This document shows, piece after piece, positions 19,340 to 27,613 of a stretch of DNA of 64,000 bases (positions are counted from its first letter, which is position 1; each line of letters opens with the position of its first letter). This DNA is from a virus. The DNA is taken from positions 121,763 to 185,762 of IMG/VR virus record IMGVR_UViG_3300031787_005083. One strand, given 5' to 3'. The translations under genes were made by a program, and so were the position numbers. Under the pieces are notes generated by a model. It worked only from the letters and a program-made list of their open reading frames with translations. It was not told where the DNA came from and ran no database searches.

Positions 19340-19995
19340 TCACGTTCTTTACACCAGAAACAATTACCGCATACAGGAACATATTGTCCTGGTGTATATG
19401 TTGTATAATCTATATCTTCAAATTCGCCCTCACAACTACGAGTTAATTTTAAAAGGTCTTCAATGTTGTTTTTAAAATACTGTTTTATTATCCAGTCTTT
19501 CATAGTATACACGAAAGGATGATAAATGTCAATACCCATATGTTTCATATGAATGGGTAACACGCCTTCATCTCTTTCTTTTAAAGCTCCTACTATATCT
19601 ATATTTGGATTTTTAGTTACAGCAGAAAACCAAGCATCTAATTTATATGTATGAATTATGAATTCGTTATGGGCCCTAAGTATTATCCTATTACCTGGTT
19701 TAGTTTGTCCGTATTCGTCTTTAATATAGGTAGTATTTGGTTCTTCTAATTCTGGCGGAATAAACCCTTCGTGTCTTACAAATTTATTTTTTGGAAAACG
19801 CTTTTCTAACCATTTAAACACTTCCAAACTATTATGTCGTTGCCATGGTCGATTTTTCCAACATCTTACTTGACTAACAATATGTATTTCTGCATCTGTT
19901 CTAAGACAAATTAGATAAGCAAGAAGTGCGCTATCAGCACCACCACTTAGACTTATTCCAATTTTTTGCCACGCAGGATTTATATAAAGTTCCAT
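19312..19995 (-). CDS. PP-loop ATPase, QueC-like (7-cyano-7-deazaguanine synthase-like)
   Basis: A 227-residue protein with the PP-loop SGGADS at 17-22, which binds ATP, and a C-terminal cysteine set C188 and C209-x2-C212-x2-C215 (CGNCFWC) that matches the zinc site of QueC. QueC converts 7-carboxy-7-deazaguanine to preQ0. The core of this phage has FolE, QueD-like, QueE and DpdA-like genes but no other QueC, so this protein could fill the gap. Its context, however, is the radical SAM/SGNH island, and related PP-loop enzymes amidate or thiolate other substrates. It opens the - strand block from a divergent, apparently leaderless promoter. Confidence 0.55.
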   Translation of the reverse strand: MELYINPAWQKIGISLSGGADSALLAYLICLRTDAEIHIVSQVRCWKNRPWQRHNSLEVFKWLEKRFPKNKFVRHEGFIPPELEEPNTTYIKDEYGQTKPGNRIILRAHNEFIIHTYKLDAWFSAVTKNPNIDIVGALKERDEGVLPIHMKHMGIDIYHPFVYTMKDWIIKQYFKNNIEDLLKLTRSCEGEFEDIDYTTYTPGQYVPVCGNCFWCKEREWALECQGL

Positions 19996-20049
19996 GTTAA
20001 TATTTACCAGGATAACTGCGCACTTAATTTAGAAGCGGTAAATATTATT
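19996..20049. promoter_or_regulatory. divergent promoter pair made of an inverted repeat
   Basis: The 54-bp space between two divergent genes contains GGTAAATATTA on the + strand (20037-20047) and its exact reverse complement at 19998-20008. Each copy holds a T4-late-like TAAATA box, and in each direction exactly 5 nt separate the box from the ATG (20050 and 19995). A transcript started by gp55-type holoenzyme would begin at or next to the start codon, so both mRNAs may be leaderless; neither side has a Shine-Dalgarno. Confidence 0.6.
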
Positions 20050-20709
20050 ATGCTAGTAAAAACGACAATAACAGTACCTTCTGATCTACTATTAATTGCA
20101 GAAACAAAGTCTTTTGATGTGATGAAAACTACATTAAATGAGCCGACGGGCGATCTATTTTATGATCCTTGGACATTAAAACAAGAATTTATTGGATCTG
20201 TATGGGAAAAACTAATTGAGCCTCTAGGCCCTAACATAGGTGAGGTTAGAATTATTGTATTAGATTCACCAAGTGCTTATACACAACATGCTGATATTGA
20301 CGATAGATATCATTTAAACATTACAGGGGACGGTAGTTACTTGTTGGACCTCAATGATTTAAAAATATATCCTTTAATTAATGATGGCATATGGTATATA
20401 ATGAATGCTGGTAAACTACACACAGCAATCGCTGTTGGAAAGAAATACAGAATTCAATTAGTTGTTAGAAAATTATTAACTCATTCTGTATTAGTAGATC
20501 CAATTAATGTTAAATTAACACAAATTGATCCAAACTCAAGATATGACTTTGATAATTCTATAAGTAGTTGGTTAAATCAAGCAGTTAAAAGAAGTATTTT
20601 AGACAACTTTAGAATAGAAGGTAATAGTGCGTTATTTGCAGTTGAACATAAGTGTTTGCATGAGTTACTAACAATAGTACCATCAACTATAAAGATTTAT
20701 ATGAATTGA
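20050..20709 (+). CDS. 2OG-Fe(II) oxygenase-like (Asp/Asn hydroxylase-like) protein
   Basis: A 219-residue protein from ATG 20050. The double-stranded beta-helix metal triad is visible as H80-x-D82 (TQHADID) and H124 (NAGKLHTA), with R134 in YRIQLVVRK as candidate 2-oxoglutarate anchor. Such enzymes hydroxylate proteins or small molecules using Fe(II), O2 and 2-oxoglutarate. The C-terminal 75 residues have no known motif. An earlier ATG at 19966 would read back into the divergent gene and is rejected. First gene of the 20-24.6 kb + block. Confidence 0.65.
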   Translation: MLVKTTITVPSDLLLIAETKSFDVMKTTLNEPTGDLFYDPWTLKQEFIGSVWEKLIEPLGPNIGEVRIIVLDSPSAYTQHADIDDRYHLNITGDGSYLLDLNDLKIYPLINDGIWYIMNAGKLHTAIAVGKKYRIQLVVRKLLTHSVLVDPINVKLTQIDPNSRYDFDNSISSWLNQAVKRSILDNFRIEGNSALFAVEHKCLHELLTIVPSTIKIYMN

Positions 20710-20710
20710 T

Positions 20711-21388
20711 ATGCAGTGGACACCTTATTTAAAACTTAATGAAGAAGGTATTTCTAGTATGGCTCAGCAAACCTATGAGCCATTAATAAGTAGTGACGGA
20801 AAAATTTTCTGCAAAAACTACAGTTGGCCAAATAACTATCAGTTCATGTATGAAAAAGAAAGACCGCTTTATACCAAAGAAGTCGTAGATTGGTTTTTTT
20901 CTAATGAATTATATTGGATAGAATATTTTAAAGATAGTGCATATGCACCTGAAGTAACTGATATTGATTTAATCAATAAGAAAATATACATTAAGTGGTA
21001 CGGCGAAAGCTGTAATCAAATTATATACAGCGGAAAATTTTGGCCACAGCAAGAATGGCGTAAACAAATAAAAGATATAATTATTGATCAATATTCTAAA
21101 GGAGTTTATAAATTAACAATGTATCCTCATTGTCATTATATTGATAATAACAACAATATGAGAGCAATAGATTGGTATGGATGTGTACCGGTCAATGAAC
21201 CTTATATACAGGAAAAATTTATGCAAGGTATTATACACGAAACTGCAAAATTTAGATTAGATGAAACTGGATCTTCAATTAATAATTTATTAAATTTAGA
21301 AACTATGTTCAAACGTAGTTTAAACACACATGTAATGTGGGGTAATCAAAATATGAATTACATTTACAAGGAGATTTTTAATGCCTAA
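20711..21388 (+). CDS. kinase-like protein of unknown function
   Basis: A 225-residue protein related to the one at 25096. Both have the same order: PLISSDGKxF or SLISKDRKTF near residue 25, then W....YI or WIEYF, a P..xDIDL(x)xKK(I/L)Y strand pair, WR.Q...I, a GxYKxxxxPxxYxxxNxxxxxI(D/N)W(F/Y) segment. This looks like a reduced protein-kinase/APH-like fold, with the His-Pro/His catalytic-loop region degenerate. I infer a small kinase-like domain and cannot say whether it is active. It begins right after the upstream stop. Confidence 0.5.
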   Translation: MQWTPYLKLNEEGISSMAQQTYEPLISSDGKIFCKNYSWPNNYQFMYEKERPLYTKEVVDWFFSNELYWIEYFKDSAYAPEVTDIDLINKKIYIKWYGESCNQIIYSGKFWPQQEWRKQIKDIIIDQYSKGVYKLTMYPHCHYIDNNNNMRAIDWYGCVPVNEPYIQEKFMQGIIHETAKFRLDETGSSINNLLNLETMFKRSLNTHVMWGNQNMNYIYKEIFNA

Positions 21389-21956
21389 AAGAGTAGGAAC
21401 AACACAGGGCTTAATTGACTGGGATAAAGTTGTTGCTGATATTCAACATCATGTTGGTGATCATAATACTGTTACTAGTGTAGTGGATCGCAGCGAAGCA
21501 GAAGCAGTAGACGACCAAGAATTACTAAGCTCTTATAGAGAAGTAATTGGTACTTGGGAAAAAGCTGGTTACGATTTAAAACAAATAGAATGGTGGGACT
21601 ATTATCCAGGGCAACACTTTGATATAGAAGTACAACAGGTGTTTGAACGTATGTTTAATATAAAACCTCGACGAGTGTTTATAAGCAAAGTAATGCCAGG
21701 TAACATGGTTCCTTATCACTGGGACGTCGAGGATCATGAAAAGGAATGGTTAAAAGAAGGTACATTAGTGCGCTACGTTTGTTTTATAGACCCTCCAAAA
21801 TTTGGTCACGTAATGATTTTAGAAGACAAGGCCTTTCATAATATTAAACGTGGAGAAATATATCAGTGGGATAATTATCGATCCCATCACGCAGGTGTTA
21901 ATGGCGGCGAAGGACCGCAATATCTATTTCATTTTTTAGGATCGTTAAATGATTAA
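21381..21956 (+). CDS. 2OG-Fe(II) oxygenase-like protein (Asp/Asn hydroxylase type)
   Basis: A 191-residue protein with H113-x-D115 (PYHWDVED), H169 or H170 (YRSHHAGVN) and a typical PGxxxPxHxD lead-in, the metal site of Asp/Asn beta-hydroxylase-like enzymes. The next gene is a paralogue with H113, D115 and H170 at the same positions, so this is a tandem duplication. Start and stop overlap both neighbours. Substrate unknown; a protein, peptide or lipid are all possible. Confidence 0.72.
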   Translation: MPKRVGTTQGLIDWDKVVADIQHHVGDHNTVTSVVDRSEAEAVDDQELLSSYREVIGTWEKAGYDLKQIEWWDYYPGQHFDIEVQQVFERMFNIKPRRVFISKVMPGNMVPYHWDVEDHEKEWLKEGTLVRYVCFIDPPKFGHVMILEDKAFHNIKRGEIYQWDNYRSHHAGVNGGEGPQYLFHFLGSLND

Positions 21957-22509
21957 ATTTTTAGGTAACTCTAGCGATATAATTAACTGGGACGAAGTTA
22001 TAGCCGGACTAGAAAAATGTGGTCACGAAAGTCATCCAGGCCCGTTTACTGGGCCAAGTCACAAAGAAGGTGATGATATTCCTAAGTTAAATGAAGTTAT
22101 TGAGTTATGGAAGCAAAATGGATACAAAGCCGTAGAAGAAGGTGGTACTGTGCAATGGGATATGTTTTTTCCCGGTGTACACTTTGATCAGAGTGTAGTA
22201 GATGCATTTTGTAAAAAGTATAGTATTGAAAAGTATGACTCTGCGTGGATTAGTCGAGTGTGGCCAGGCCGCTTTGCCCCAATACACTGGGACGTAAACG
22301 ACAACGAGGAATACTACCTGTCTATTCCAGATAGATTAAGATGGCATGCTCATATTAGCAAGCCAGCATTTGGTCATGTATTTGTAGTAGATGATGAAAT
22401 ACTGTATAGTAAAGAACAAGGTGACGTATTTCAGTGGGATAGTCGAAGGTTATGGCACTCGGGTATGAACTGCGGCTTAGTACCAAAATATTTATTTAAC
22501 ATATGGTGA
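21949..22509 (+). CDS. 2OG-Fe(II) oxygenase-like protein, tandem paralogue
   Basis: A 186-residue protein with H113-x-D115 (PIHWDVND), H170 (RLWHSGMN) and the same WPGRFAPIHWD lead-in and FGHVFVVDDE strand as its upstream neighbour. The N-termini align as well (IDWDKV and INWDEV), so the pair came from one gene. The tandem arrangement suggests action on related positions of one substrate, which is inference. It overlaps the upstream stop by 8 nt. Confidence 0.72.
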   Translation: MIKFLGNSSDIINWDEVIAGLEKCGHESHPGPFTGPSHKEGDDIPKLNEVIELWKQNGYKAVEEGGTVQWDMFFPGVHFDQSVVDAFCKKYSIEKYDSAWISRVWPGRFAPIHWDVNDNEEYYLSIPDRLRWHAHISKPAFGHVFVVDDEILYSKEQGDVFQWDSRRLWHSGMNCGLVPKYLFNIW

Positions 22510-22513
22510 TAAA

Positions 22514-23545
22514 ATGGAAAAAGGTATAGTTACATGGTTTAATGATGCTAAAGGCTTTGGATTTGTTAGAACAGATCAAGGTGACGAAATAATCTGTGAC
22601 AAGCGACACTTAATTACAGAACCAAAGACTATGAAGGAACTACAACAAATTTCTTTTGAGCGTGTAACTGTAAATGGCAGAGATCACGCAACTGTTATTT
22701 CTGTTATACGTGATGATGCTATAGCTAAACCCATTCTTACTATGAAAAACTGCAAAGTATATTCTATGATGCCGTTCATAGCTGTATTTGAAGATGTAGT
22801 ATCTATTGATATGTGTAACGAAATAATAAACAAACATGTCTTAGATGGTATGAATCCTAATAGTGGCGGTCAATCAAGACAAGAAAGCTACACTCAAGTA
22901 ACTGAAGATGTTGAAAATCGAGGAATTAGCCTAGGTATGGATCCGCATCATTACAACATTATTGCTAGAACTATCGTAGATAACATTGGTATACCTTATT
23001 CGTATATAGAAGCGATCGACATATACAATTATGAAGTAGGACAGTTCTTAGATCTACATCACGATTACCCTTATGATCCTACGCAGATTAATTATTACAG
23101 TCACGGTGGTGATAGAGTTGGTACAGGTATTTTATATTTAAACGATAACTTTGACGGCGGCATTACTAGTTTCCCTAAATTAGATGTACACATTAAACCA
23201 AAAACTGGTTCAATGTTATATTTTAAACAAGGATACGAGGACGAAGCTATAAATTGGTCAACAATTCATGAAAGTACACTAATAACCAAAGGTACTAAAT
23301 GGGTAGCTAGTTGTTTTTTTAGTGCTAGTGAACGAATTGGATTTACTGACAGAGAAGATTTTGTTCCTCAGGAAAATCCTCAACTACGTAACGAATTTTA
23401 TGTTAAGAAGTTTATGGACATACAAAGGGGTAATATTCAACTTTATAGAAAATTAAAAAATCTTGAAACCAGTCCATTAAGAACAAAAGTTGAAGAAGTG
23501 TTAGGTATAGACTTTTTTAAAAATATAGATGATTTAGTTAAATGA
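22514..23545 (+). CDS. cold shock domain fused to prolyl 4-hydroxylase-like 2OG-Fe(II) oxygenase
   Basis: A 343-residue fusion. Residues 1 to about 68 form a cold shock domain with the RNP-1-like GIVTWFNDAKGFGFV (4-18), which binds single-stranded nucleic acid. Residues 80-270 form a prolyl 4-hydroxylase-type oxygenase with H182-x-D184 (LHHDYPYD), H252 (STIHEST) and K262 for 2-oxoglutarate. Nothing breaks the frame between the two. Such a fusion would bring a hydroxylase to RNA or to an RNA-bound protein, but its target is unknown. It ends by ATGA overlap with a short SDR. Confidence 0.78.
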   Translation: MEKGIVTWFNDAKGFGFVRTDQGDEIICDKRHLITEPKTMKELQQISFERVTVNGRDHATVISVIRDDAIAKPILTMKNCKVYSMMPFIAVFEDVVSIDMCNEIINKHVLDGMNPNSGGQSRQESYTQVTEDVENRGISLGMDPHHYNIIARTIVDNIGIPYSYIEAIDIYNYEVGQFLDLHHDYPYDPTQINYYSHGGDRVGTGILYLNDNFDGGITSFPKLDVHIKPKTGSMLYFKQGYEDEAINWSTIHESTLITKGTKWVASCFFSASERIGFTDREDFVPQENPQLRNEFYVKKFMDIQRGNIQLYRKLKNLETSPLRTKVEEVLGIDFFKNIDDLVK

Positions 23546-23982
23546 AAGTCGGTATTACTGGAACTACTCGCGGACTTGGCCAAGCACTACACGACCATTT
23601 TGTTAACAAAGGTCATCATGTTATAGCCTTTAATAGAGGATCAGACATTGGTGACGCAGTTGGTTGTGACTTGCTTATTAATAACGCCTATGGTATACAA
23701 ATGGATATACTTAATCAGTTGTACACAAGTGTTGGCAAAATGGTTGTTATGGGCAGTATAGTTACAGACTTTCCTGATGTAGAAATGCCAGACTATACAC
23801 AGCAAAAAACAAAATTAGAAGAACGTGTACTAGATCTTAAAAGTCCGAACGTAGTTCTATTAAAACTATCTAGTACTGCCTACAACGATTCGCAAATCGT
23901 AATCAATGCTATTGAGTATTGGCTGGCAAATCCATTAGTTAATGTTATATCGTTCAGAGCAACCGGAGGTCCTAATAGATGA
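23542..23982 (+). CDS. short-chain dehydrogenase/reductase-like protein, short form
   Basis: A 146-residue protein with the NAD(P) motif TGTTRGLG (6-13), an NNAY segment (47-50) and the catalytic YxxxK pair Y85/K89 (DYTQQK). It is about 100 residues shorter than a usual SDR and lacks a normal substrate-binding C-terminus. The gene ends by ATGA overlap with a second short SDR. It is complete as drawn: both copies start with their own Gly-rich motif, so this is not one gene split by a frameshift. Confidence 0.75.
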   Translation: MKVGITGTTRGLGQALHDHFVNKGHHVIAFNRGSDIGDAVGCDLLINNAYGIQMDILNQLYTSVGKMVVMGSIVTDFPDVEMPDYTQQKTKLEERVLDLKSPNVVLLKLSSTAYNDSQIVINAIEYWLANPLVNVISFRATGGPNR

Positions 23983-24578
23983 CAAAGAAAATAATTATAA
24001 CAGGCCATACACATGGTATAGGTAAAGCAATATATGATAAGTTTACAGAAATAAGTTGCCACGAGATTATAGGAATGAGTCGTAGCAACGGTTACGATAT
24101 TGATAAAGACTTTGACAAGATAGTTGCTGAAGCGGAAGGATGTGAGTTGTTTATCAATAATGCTTACCGTGATCAGCAACAGACTAAACTAGTTAATGCT
24201 CTTAAAGACAAAGTAGATATGATGGTAGTTATGGGAAGTGTTAGTAGATTCTACCCTGAACTTATACCTACGCAATATGTACATGATAAACAAGAACTAG
24301 CAGAAACTTGTAGACTAATAAGTTTGAATCCAGATGGTATTCCTTTATTACATTTAGACTTAGGATTTTTAGAAGGTACAGCAGTAGATAATGCTGACCC
24401 AACTGCGTTTGTTAGCGACTACAATACTAAATTAGACGATATTGTTGATACAATTATATTCTGGGCGCAAAAGCCTAGCATTAGGCAAATTGAATTTAGA
24501 TGGAAATTAACTCCACATGTATTAGCAGAATTAAATCGTATCAATCCTAACCTAGATCCATCTAGGATACAGTTCTAA
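23979..24578 (+). CDS. short-chain dehydrogenase/reductase-like protein, second copy
   Basis: A 199-residue protein with TGHTHGIG (8-15), FINNAY (58-63), a Ser in VMGSVS and the YxxxK pair Y100/K104 (QYVHDK). It is a distant paralogue of the SDR just upstream, which shares VVMGS and the NNAY loop. Two tandem SDRs may form a heterodimer or act in sequence; this is inference. It is the last + strand gene of the block and its 3' end overlaps the convergent gene at 24552 by 27 nt. Confidence 0.78.
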   Translation: MTKKIIITGHTHGIGKAIYDKFTEISCHEIIGMSRSNGYDIDKDFDKIVAEAEGCELFINNAYRDQQQTKLVNALKDKVDMMVVMGSVSRFYPELIPTQYVHDKQELAETCRLISLNPDGIPLLHLDLGFLEGTAVDNADPTAFVSDYNTKLDDIVDTIIFWAQKPSIRQIEFRWKLTPHVLAELNRINPNLDPSRIQF

Positions 24579-25103
24579 ATTAGCAAGAAATCGATCTGGA
24601 TATATTCGCCAGACAGTTTGATCAGTATTGCGATAATTCATTTCGCACACACGTTCTACAATCCCTAGTTTAGCAAGTGTAGGAAAATAATGTCTATGTA
24701 CTAGACGTTGACTTGCTACAACACTTTCATTGCTTGTAGCATACAAATCCCCCTTTGCCCAGTTAATACATGCAGGGAGTAAAAACTGATCTGTTAAGTT
24801 TTGATGTTCAGCAATTAATTTCTTAGCTGTAATCAATCCAGTGTTTAAATTAGCCTCAGCAAGTGTACAGGTACGTGCTAGTACACGATAAGCGTTAGGC
24901 CCCATGATATTAAAACTATGTGCAGCTACACTTCCAATAGCACGATCATTTTGATATAGAATCCATGCTGCCCACTCTGGTTCATTTTGAAAACAGTCAA
25001 TCATTACTTTTTGATTACTATTGTTTTCAAACCCCCTACGTTTTGCATTAGAATAGAATTCGGTTAAGTCTAATTCTTCTGACCATGGAACAATTTTAAA
25101 CAT
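24552..25103 (-). CDS. GNAT-like acyltransferase of unknown function
   Basis: A 183-residue protein from ATG 25103, which overlaps the upstream kinase-like gene by 8 nt. It shows the alternating strands and helices of a GNAT-like fold (WAAWILYQNDRAIGSVAAH, then a strand and RVLARTCTL), but the acetyl-CoA loop is not textbook and I rate this as a fold guess. A longer start at 25160 would lie inside the upstream gene. The neighbours are a kinase-like protein and a PRMT-like methyltransferase, which suggests protein or small-molecule tailoring. Confidence 0.5.
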   Translation of the reverse strand: MFKIVPWSEELDLTEFYSNAKRRGFENNSNQKVMIDCFQNEPEWAAWILYQNDRAIGSVAAHSFNIMGPNAYRVLARTCTLAEANLNTGLITAKKLIAEHQNLTDQFLLPACINWAKGDLYATSNESVVASQRLVHRHYFPTLAKLGIVERVCEMNYRNTDQTVWRIYPDRFLANLELYPRWI

Positions 25104-25791
25104 ATAATTTTTTACATTCATCCATAAAGTCTGAAGGAAAATTTGTTTTAAAACTTTCAAATGCTAGTAACTGTATATCTTTAAAAGGAGTTGGCATATT
25201 TACGTCTATACCCGCAGCAGTCATTTTAGGTAGCAAGTCCTTTTGTCTATCTTCGCTGATGTGACTCATCACACTACGTAAACTAATTTGCTGATCAAGG
25301 TCTCGATAACAGAAAAAATAATTGATACTTTTAAGCTGACCGTTAACAACAAAATAACTACTGGGATGTAAACTATATTTGTATATTCCTAATGACGTAT
25401 GCGCCTTAAATATTTCCAACATTTGTTCACGCCAATTGGGTAGTACACTATCATAGTCTTGTTTAATAGGATCAGCTTGTTGCCAAAAATCAACACCGTC
25501 TATTTCAAGATAGAGTTTTCTTTTTTCTAAATCTATATTAATAATCTTAGGAACTAGATGCGGAAATGTATTACGCATTTGAGTAATGTAGTTTACTTCA
25601 CGTAACCATTTTTCCTCCATTAAGTCAGGATCAACAATTTGATTTTGTCCTCGATGATAATCAGTATCATTATGGTACCATTGACAAAATGTTTTACGAT
25701 CCTTACTTATAAGACTTGTATAAATTAAATTATTACGACATAATCCTTTACCAGGTACGTCATTATAATAGTATTCAAAATTAGTGGACAA
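25096..25791 (-). CDS. kinase-like protein, paralogue of the gene at 20711
   Basis: A 231-residue protein. It shares with the gene at 20711 the order SLISKDRKTFC, a WLREVNYI helix, VPKIINIDLEKRKLYLEIDG, WREQM, and LGIYKYSLHPSSYFVVNG. The last segment resembles the catalytic-loop strand of small kinases, but the usual HGD or HxD is HPS here, so catalytic activity is doubtful. I place it as a kinase-like or pseudokinase-like fold. It sits between a PRMT-like and a GNAT-like gene on the - strand. Confidence 0.5.
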   Translation of the reverse strand: MSTNFEYYYNDVPGKGLCRNNLIYTSLISKDRKTFCQWYHNDTDYHRGQNQIVDPDLMEEKWLREVNYITQMRNTFPHLVPKIINIDLEKRKLYLEIDGVDFWQQADPIKQDYDSVLPNWREQMLEIFKAHTSLGIYKYSLHPSSYFVVNGQLKSINYFFCYRDLDQQISLRSVMSHISEDRQKDLLPKMTAAGIDVNMPTPFKDIQLLAFESFKTNFPSDFMDECKKLYV

Positions 25792-26752
25792 AGTTAATCA
25801 CCTTATTTTTTGGTGTTTCAATTATATTGTACTTGTGCTTGTGTTCTTCTTTGATTAAATGTATTGTTTGATCATTATATGAAAATATAAAATTTCCGTC
25901 AGCAAAATTTTGTTCTATTCTAAAATTATTGTTGGCATTTACAATTAATGGATATTGTGCAAAAGTTCCCCAGTTGTCACAAATGTCTGTATAAAGTTTA
26001 TGTTCTTTGTACTTGATTCCAGTTCTAAATATTAACAAATAATTAGTTCCTGTTTCTAATTCAATGTTCCAATCAATACCTTCTTGTGTAACAGGTTCGT
26101 TAATATTAATATTATACATTTTTGTAGGTAAACTGTTTGATATTTCGCAAACATCTAATACTTGATGTATATTATTGATAGTTATACCATGAAGACCATC
26201 TTTAAGTTGTACTTCTGATTTATTTAATATTTTGTTTACTACTGCACTAAATTTTTCAGTAATTTCTAAACCGGGATTACAAACTTCTTTATCGTCATTG
26301 ATTAATCTTTTTGCATAATTATTGCTAATTGGAACTGCATATACTTCTAAAAAATAAATGTTCGGTAAAATTTCTGGAAGCGCACCACCTACTGCCTTAA
26401 GCATAGACTCTCCAAACAGAGTGTGATTAATTGTTTCAGTAAAAATGTAATCTATATTTTTGTGGTTGTGTATTTTATCTGGTCTAAACTGTTGGCCTAT
26501 AAGTTCAATTTTATTTTGTAAACCTAAATTTTGAATAATCTCAAGTCCTAGTTGATAAGTTTCTAAATCTTCTTCGTAAGCAACAATATGATTAGCACCC
26601 GCTTCAAGTGCAAGGATAGATAATATACCAGATCCAAAACCTATTTCTAAACAGTTTTTATTTTTTGTATCTTTTAGAATCTTTTTATAAAAACTATTTC
26701 GAACAACGTCATTTATCATTGTCATGCCGTACTTGAGATGTTTATATACCAT
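25781..26752 (-). CDS. PRMT-like protein (arginine) methyltransferase
   Basis: A 323-residue protein with a SAM-binding motif LEIGFGSGILSILALEAGA (35-53), an acidic ribose-binding E60, and the region FTETINHTLFGESM (104-117), whose two glutamates E106 and E115 match the double-E loop of protein arginine methyltransferases. The C-terminal half would be the beta-barrel. PRMTs methylate arginine side chains and are rare in phages. If the phage rather than the host supplies the substrate, ribosomal or RNA-binding proteins are candidates. The start ATG at 26752 is 46 nt from the divergent gene. Confidence 0.65.
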   Translation of the reverse strand: MVYKHLKYGMTMINDVVRNSFYKKILKDTKNKNCLEIGFGSGILSILALEAGANHIVAYEEDLETYQLGLEIIQNLGLQNKIELIGQQFRPDKIHNHKNIDYIFTETINHTLFGESMLKAVGGALPEILPNIYFLEVYAVPISNNYAKRLINDDKEVCNPGLEITEKFSAVVNKILNKSEVQLKDGLHGITINNIHQVLDVCEISNSLPTKMYNININEPVTQEGIDWNIELETGTNYLLIFRTGIKYKEHKLYTDICDNWGTFAQYPLIVNANNNFRIEQNFADGNFIFSYNDQTIHLIKEEHKHKYNIIETPKNKVINFVH

Positions 26753-26785
26753 GTGTCAGTTTCTCGATTGTATATATAATTACCA

Positions 26786-26793
26786 GATAAATA
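26786..26793 (+). promoter_or_regulatory. T4-late-like promoter box, leaderless spacing
   Basis: GATAAATA at 26786-26793 ends 4 nt before the ATG at 26798. T4 late promoters read TATAAATA and initiate roughly 5-6 nt after the box, so transcription would start on the start codon. No Shine-Dalgarno lies upstream. The same arrangement is seen at 19996-20049 and 32964-32975. Confidence 0.5.
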
Positions 26794-26797
26794 TTTT

Positions 26798-27613
26798 ATG
26801 ATTAAAGGAATTGGCGGTAAGCCTTATATAAACTTAGATCCATTTTTAGATATTGATGGATTTAAAAATCTACATCCAGAAATATGTAAAGGGTTTGCCC
26901 TAGCTAGAGATTATGCCAAGGAAGGCACTTGGATGAAACCAGGGTTTGATTGGAAAGATGCTAGTTACATAGTTAATTGGAAACCAATTTATAAAGCAGT
27001 AGAAGAATATCTAGCTTTACCCAAGGAGCATCCTATTCGTGTACACGGCGATCCTATGTATTTTACAGACTTGAGTGATTTTAAAAATCGTAACTTATTC
27101 ACACGTTATCTTAAAATGGCCATGGGTGCGAGTGATCCTTATATTTACTACTTTCTGTGGGAACAAGGTGATTGGAACGACCGTAGCGCAGAACGCAAAC
27201 CTACAGAAGAAAGCAAATACTTTCCTGGTGTAGTAACGTGGGTAAACAATCTAGTAGAACAAAACATTATTAGCCAAATTGGTCGAGTTATATTCTTTCA
27301 CTGTGATCATAATGGACTAGGGTTTGAGCACAGAGACTTAGATGCTAACAATGGTGTATTAGAAAAGAACTCCTACACTGACCACCGCAACGAATTTATA
27401 CACATACGTTTTAGAACCAAGCGTGGATTTTATATTTGGGATCCGGATACTGAGAACAAACACTATATCAATAGCAATGCCGGCTTCTGGAATGACGAAG
27501 ACTGGCATGGCGGCGACAGTATAGGCGAACAGGATTATGCTTTACGTGTAGATTGTAAATTTACAGAAGAGTTTCGCAAGGCTCTTAAGATAGATTATTT
27601 GGAAAATTATTAA
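26798..27613 (+). CDS. 2OG-Fe(II) oxygenase-like/cupin protein
   Basis: A 271-residue protein with H178-x-D180 (EHRDLD), H237 (EDWHGGD) and R250 (YALRVDCKF) in a double-stranded beta-helix, together with a long, Trp/Tyr-rich N-terminal half of about 165 residues with no recognised motif. Such size is typical of an enzyme with a specific substrate-binding domain. It heads a + strand block, apparently leaderless. The SGNH gene follows with a one-base overlap (stop and start share an A). Confidence 0.68.
   Translation: MIKGIGGKPYINLDPFLDIDGFKNLHPEICKGFALARDYAKEGTWMKPGFDWKDASYIVNWKPIYKAVEEYLALPKEHPIRVHGDPMYFTDLSDFKNRNLFTRYLKMAMGASDPYIYYFLWEQGDWNDRSAERKPTEESKYFPGVVTWVNNLVEQNIISQIGRVIFFHCDHNGLGFEHRDLDANNGVLEKNSYTDHRNEFIHIRFRTKRGFYIWDPDTENKHYINSNAGFWNDEDWHGGDSIGEQDYALRVDCKFTEEFRKALKIDYLENY

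Noticed and set aside
23542-24578. One SDR gene broken by a frameshift
   Set aside because: Each of the two frames has its own TGxxxGxG motif and its own YxxxK pair, so these are two genes.
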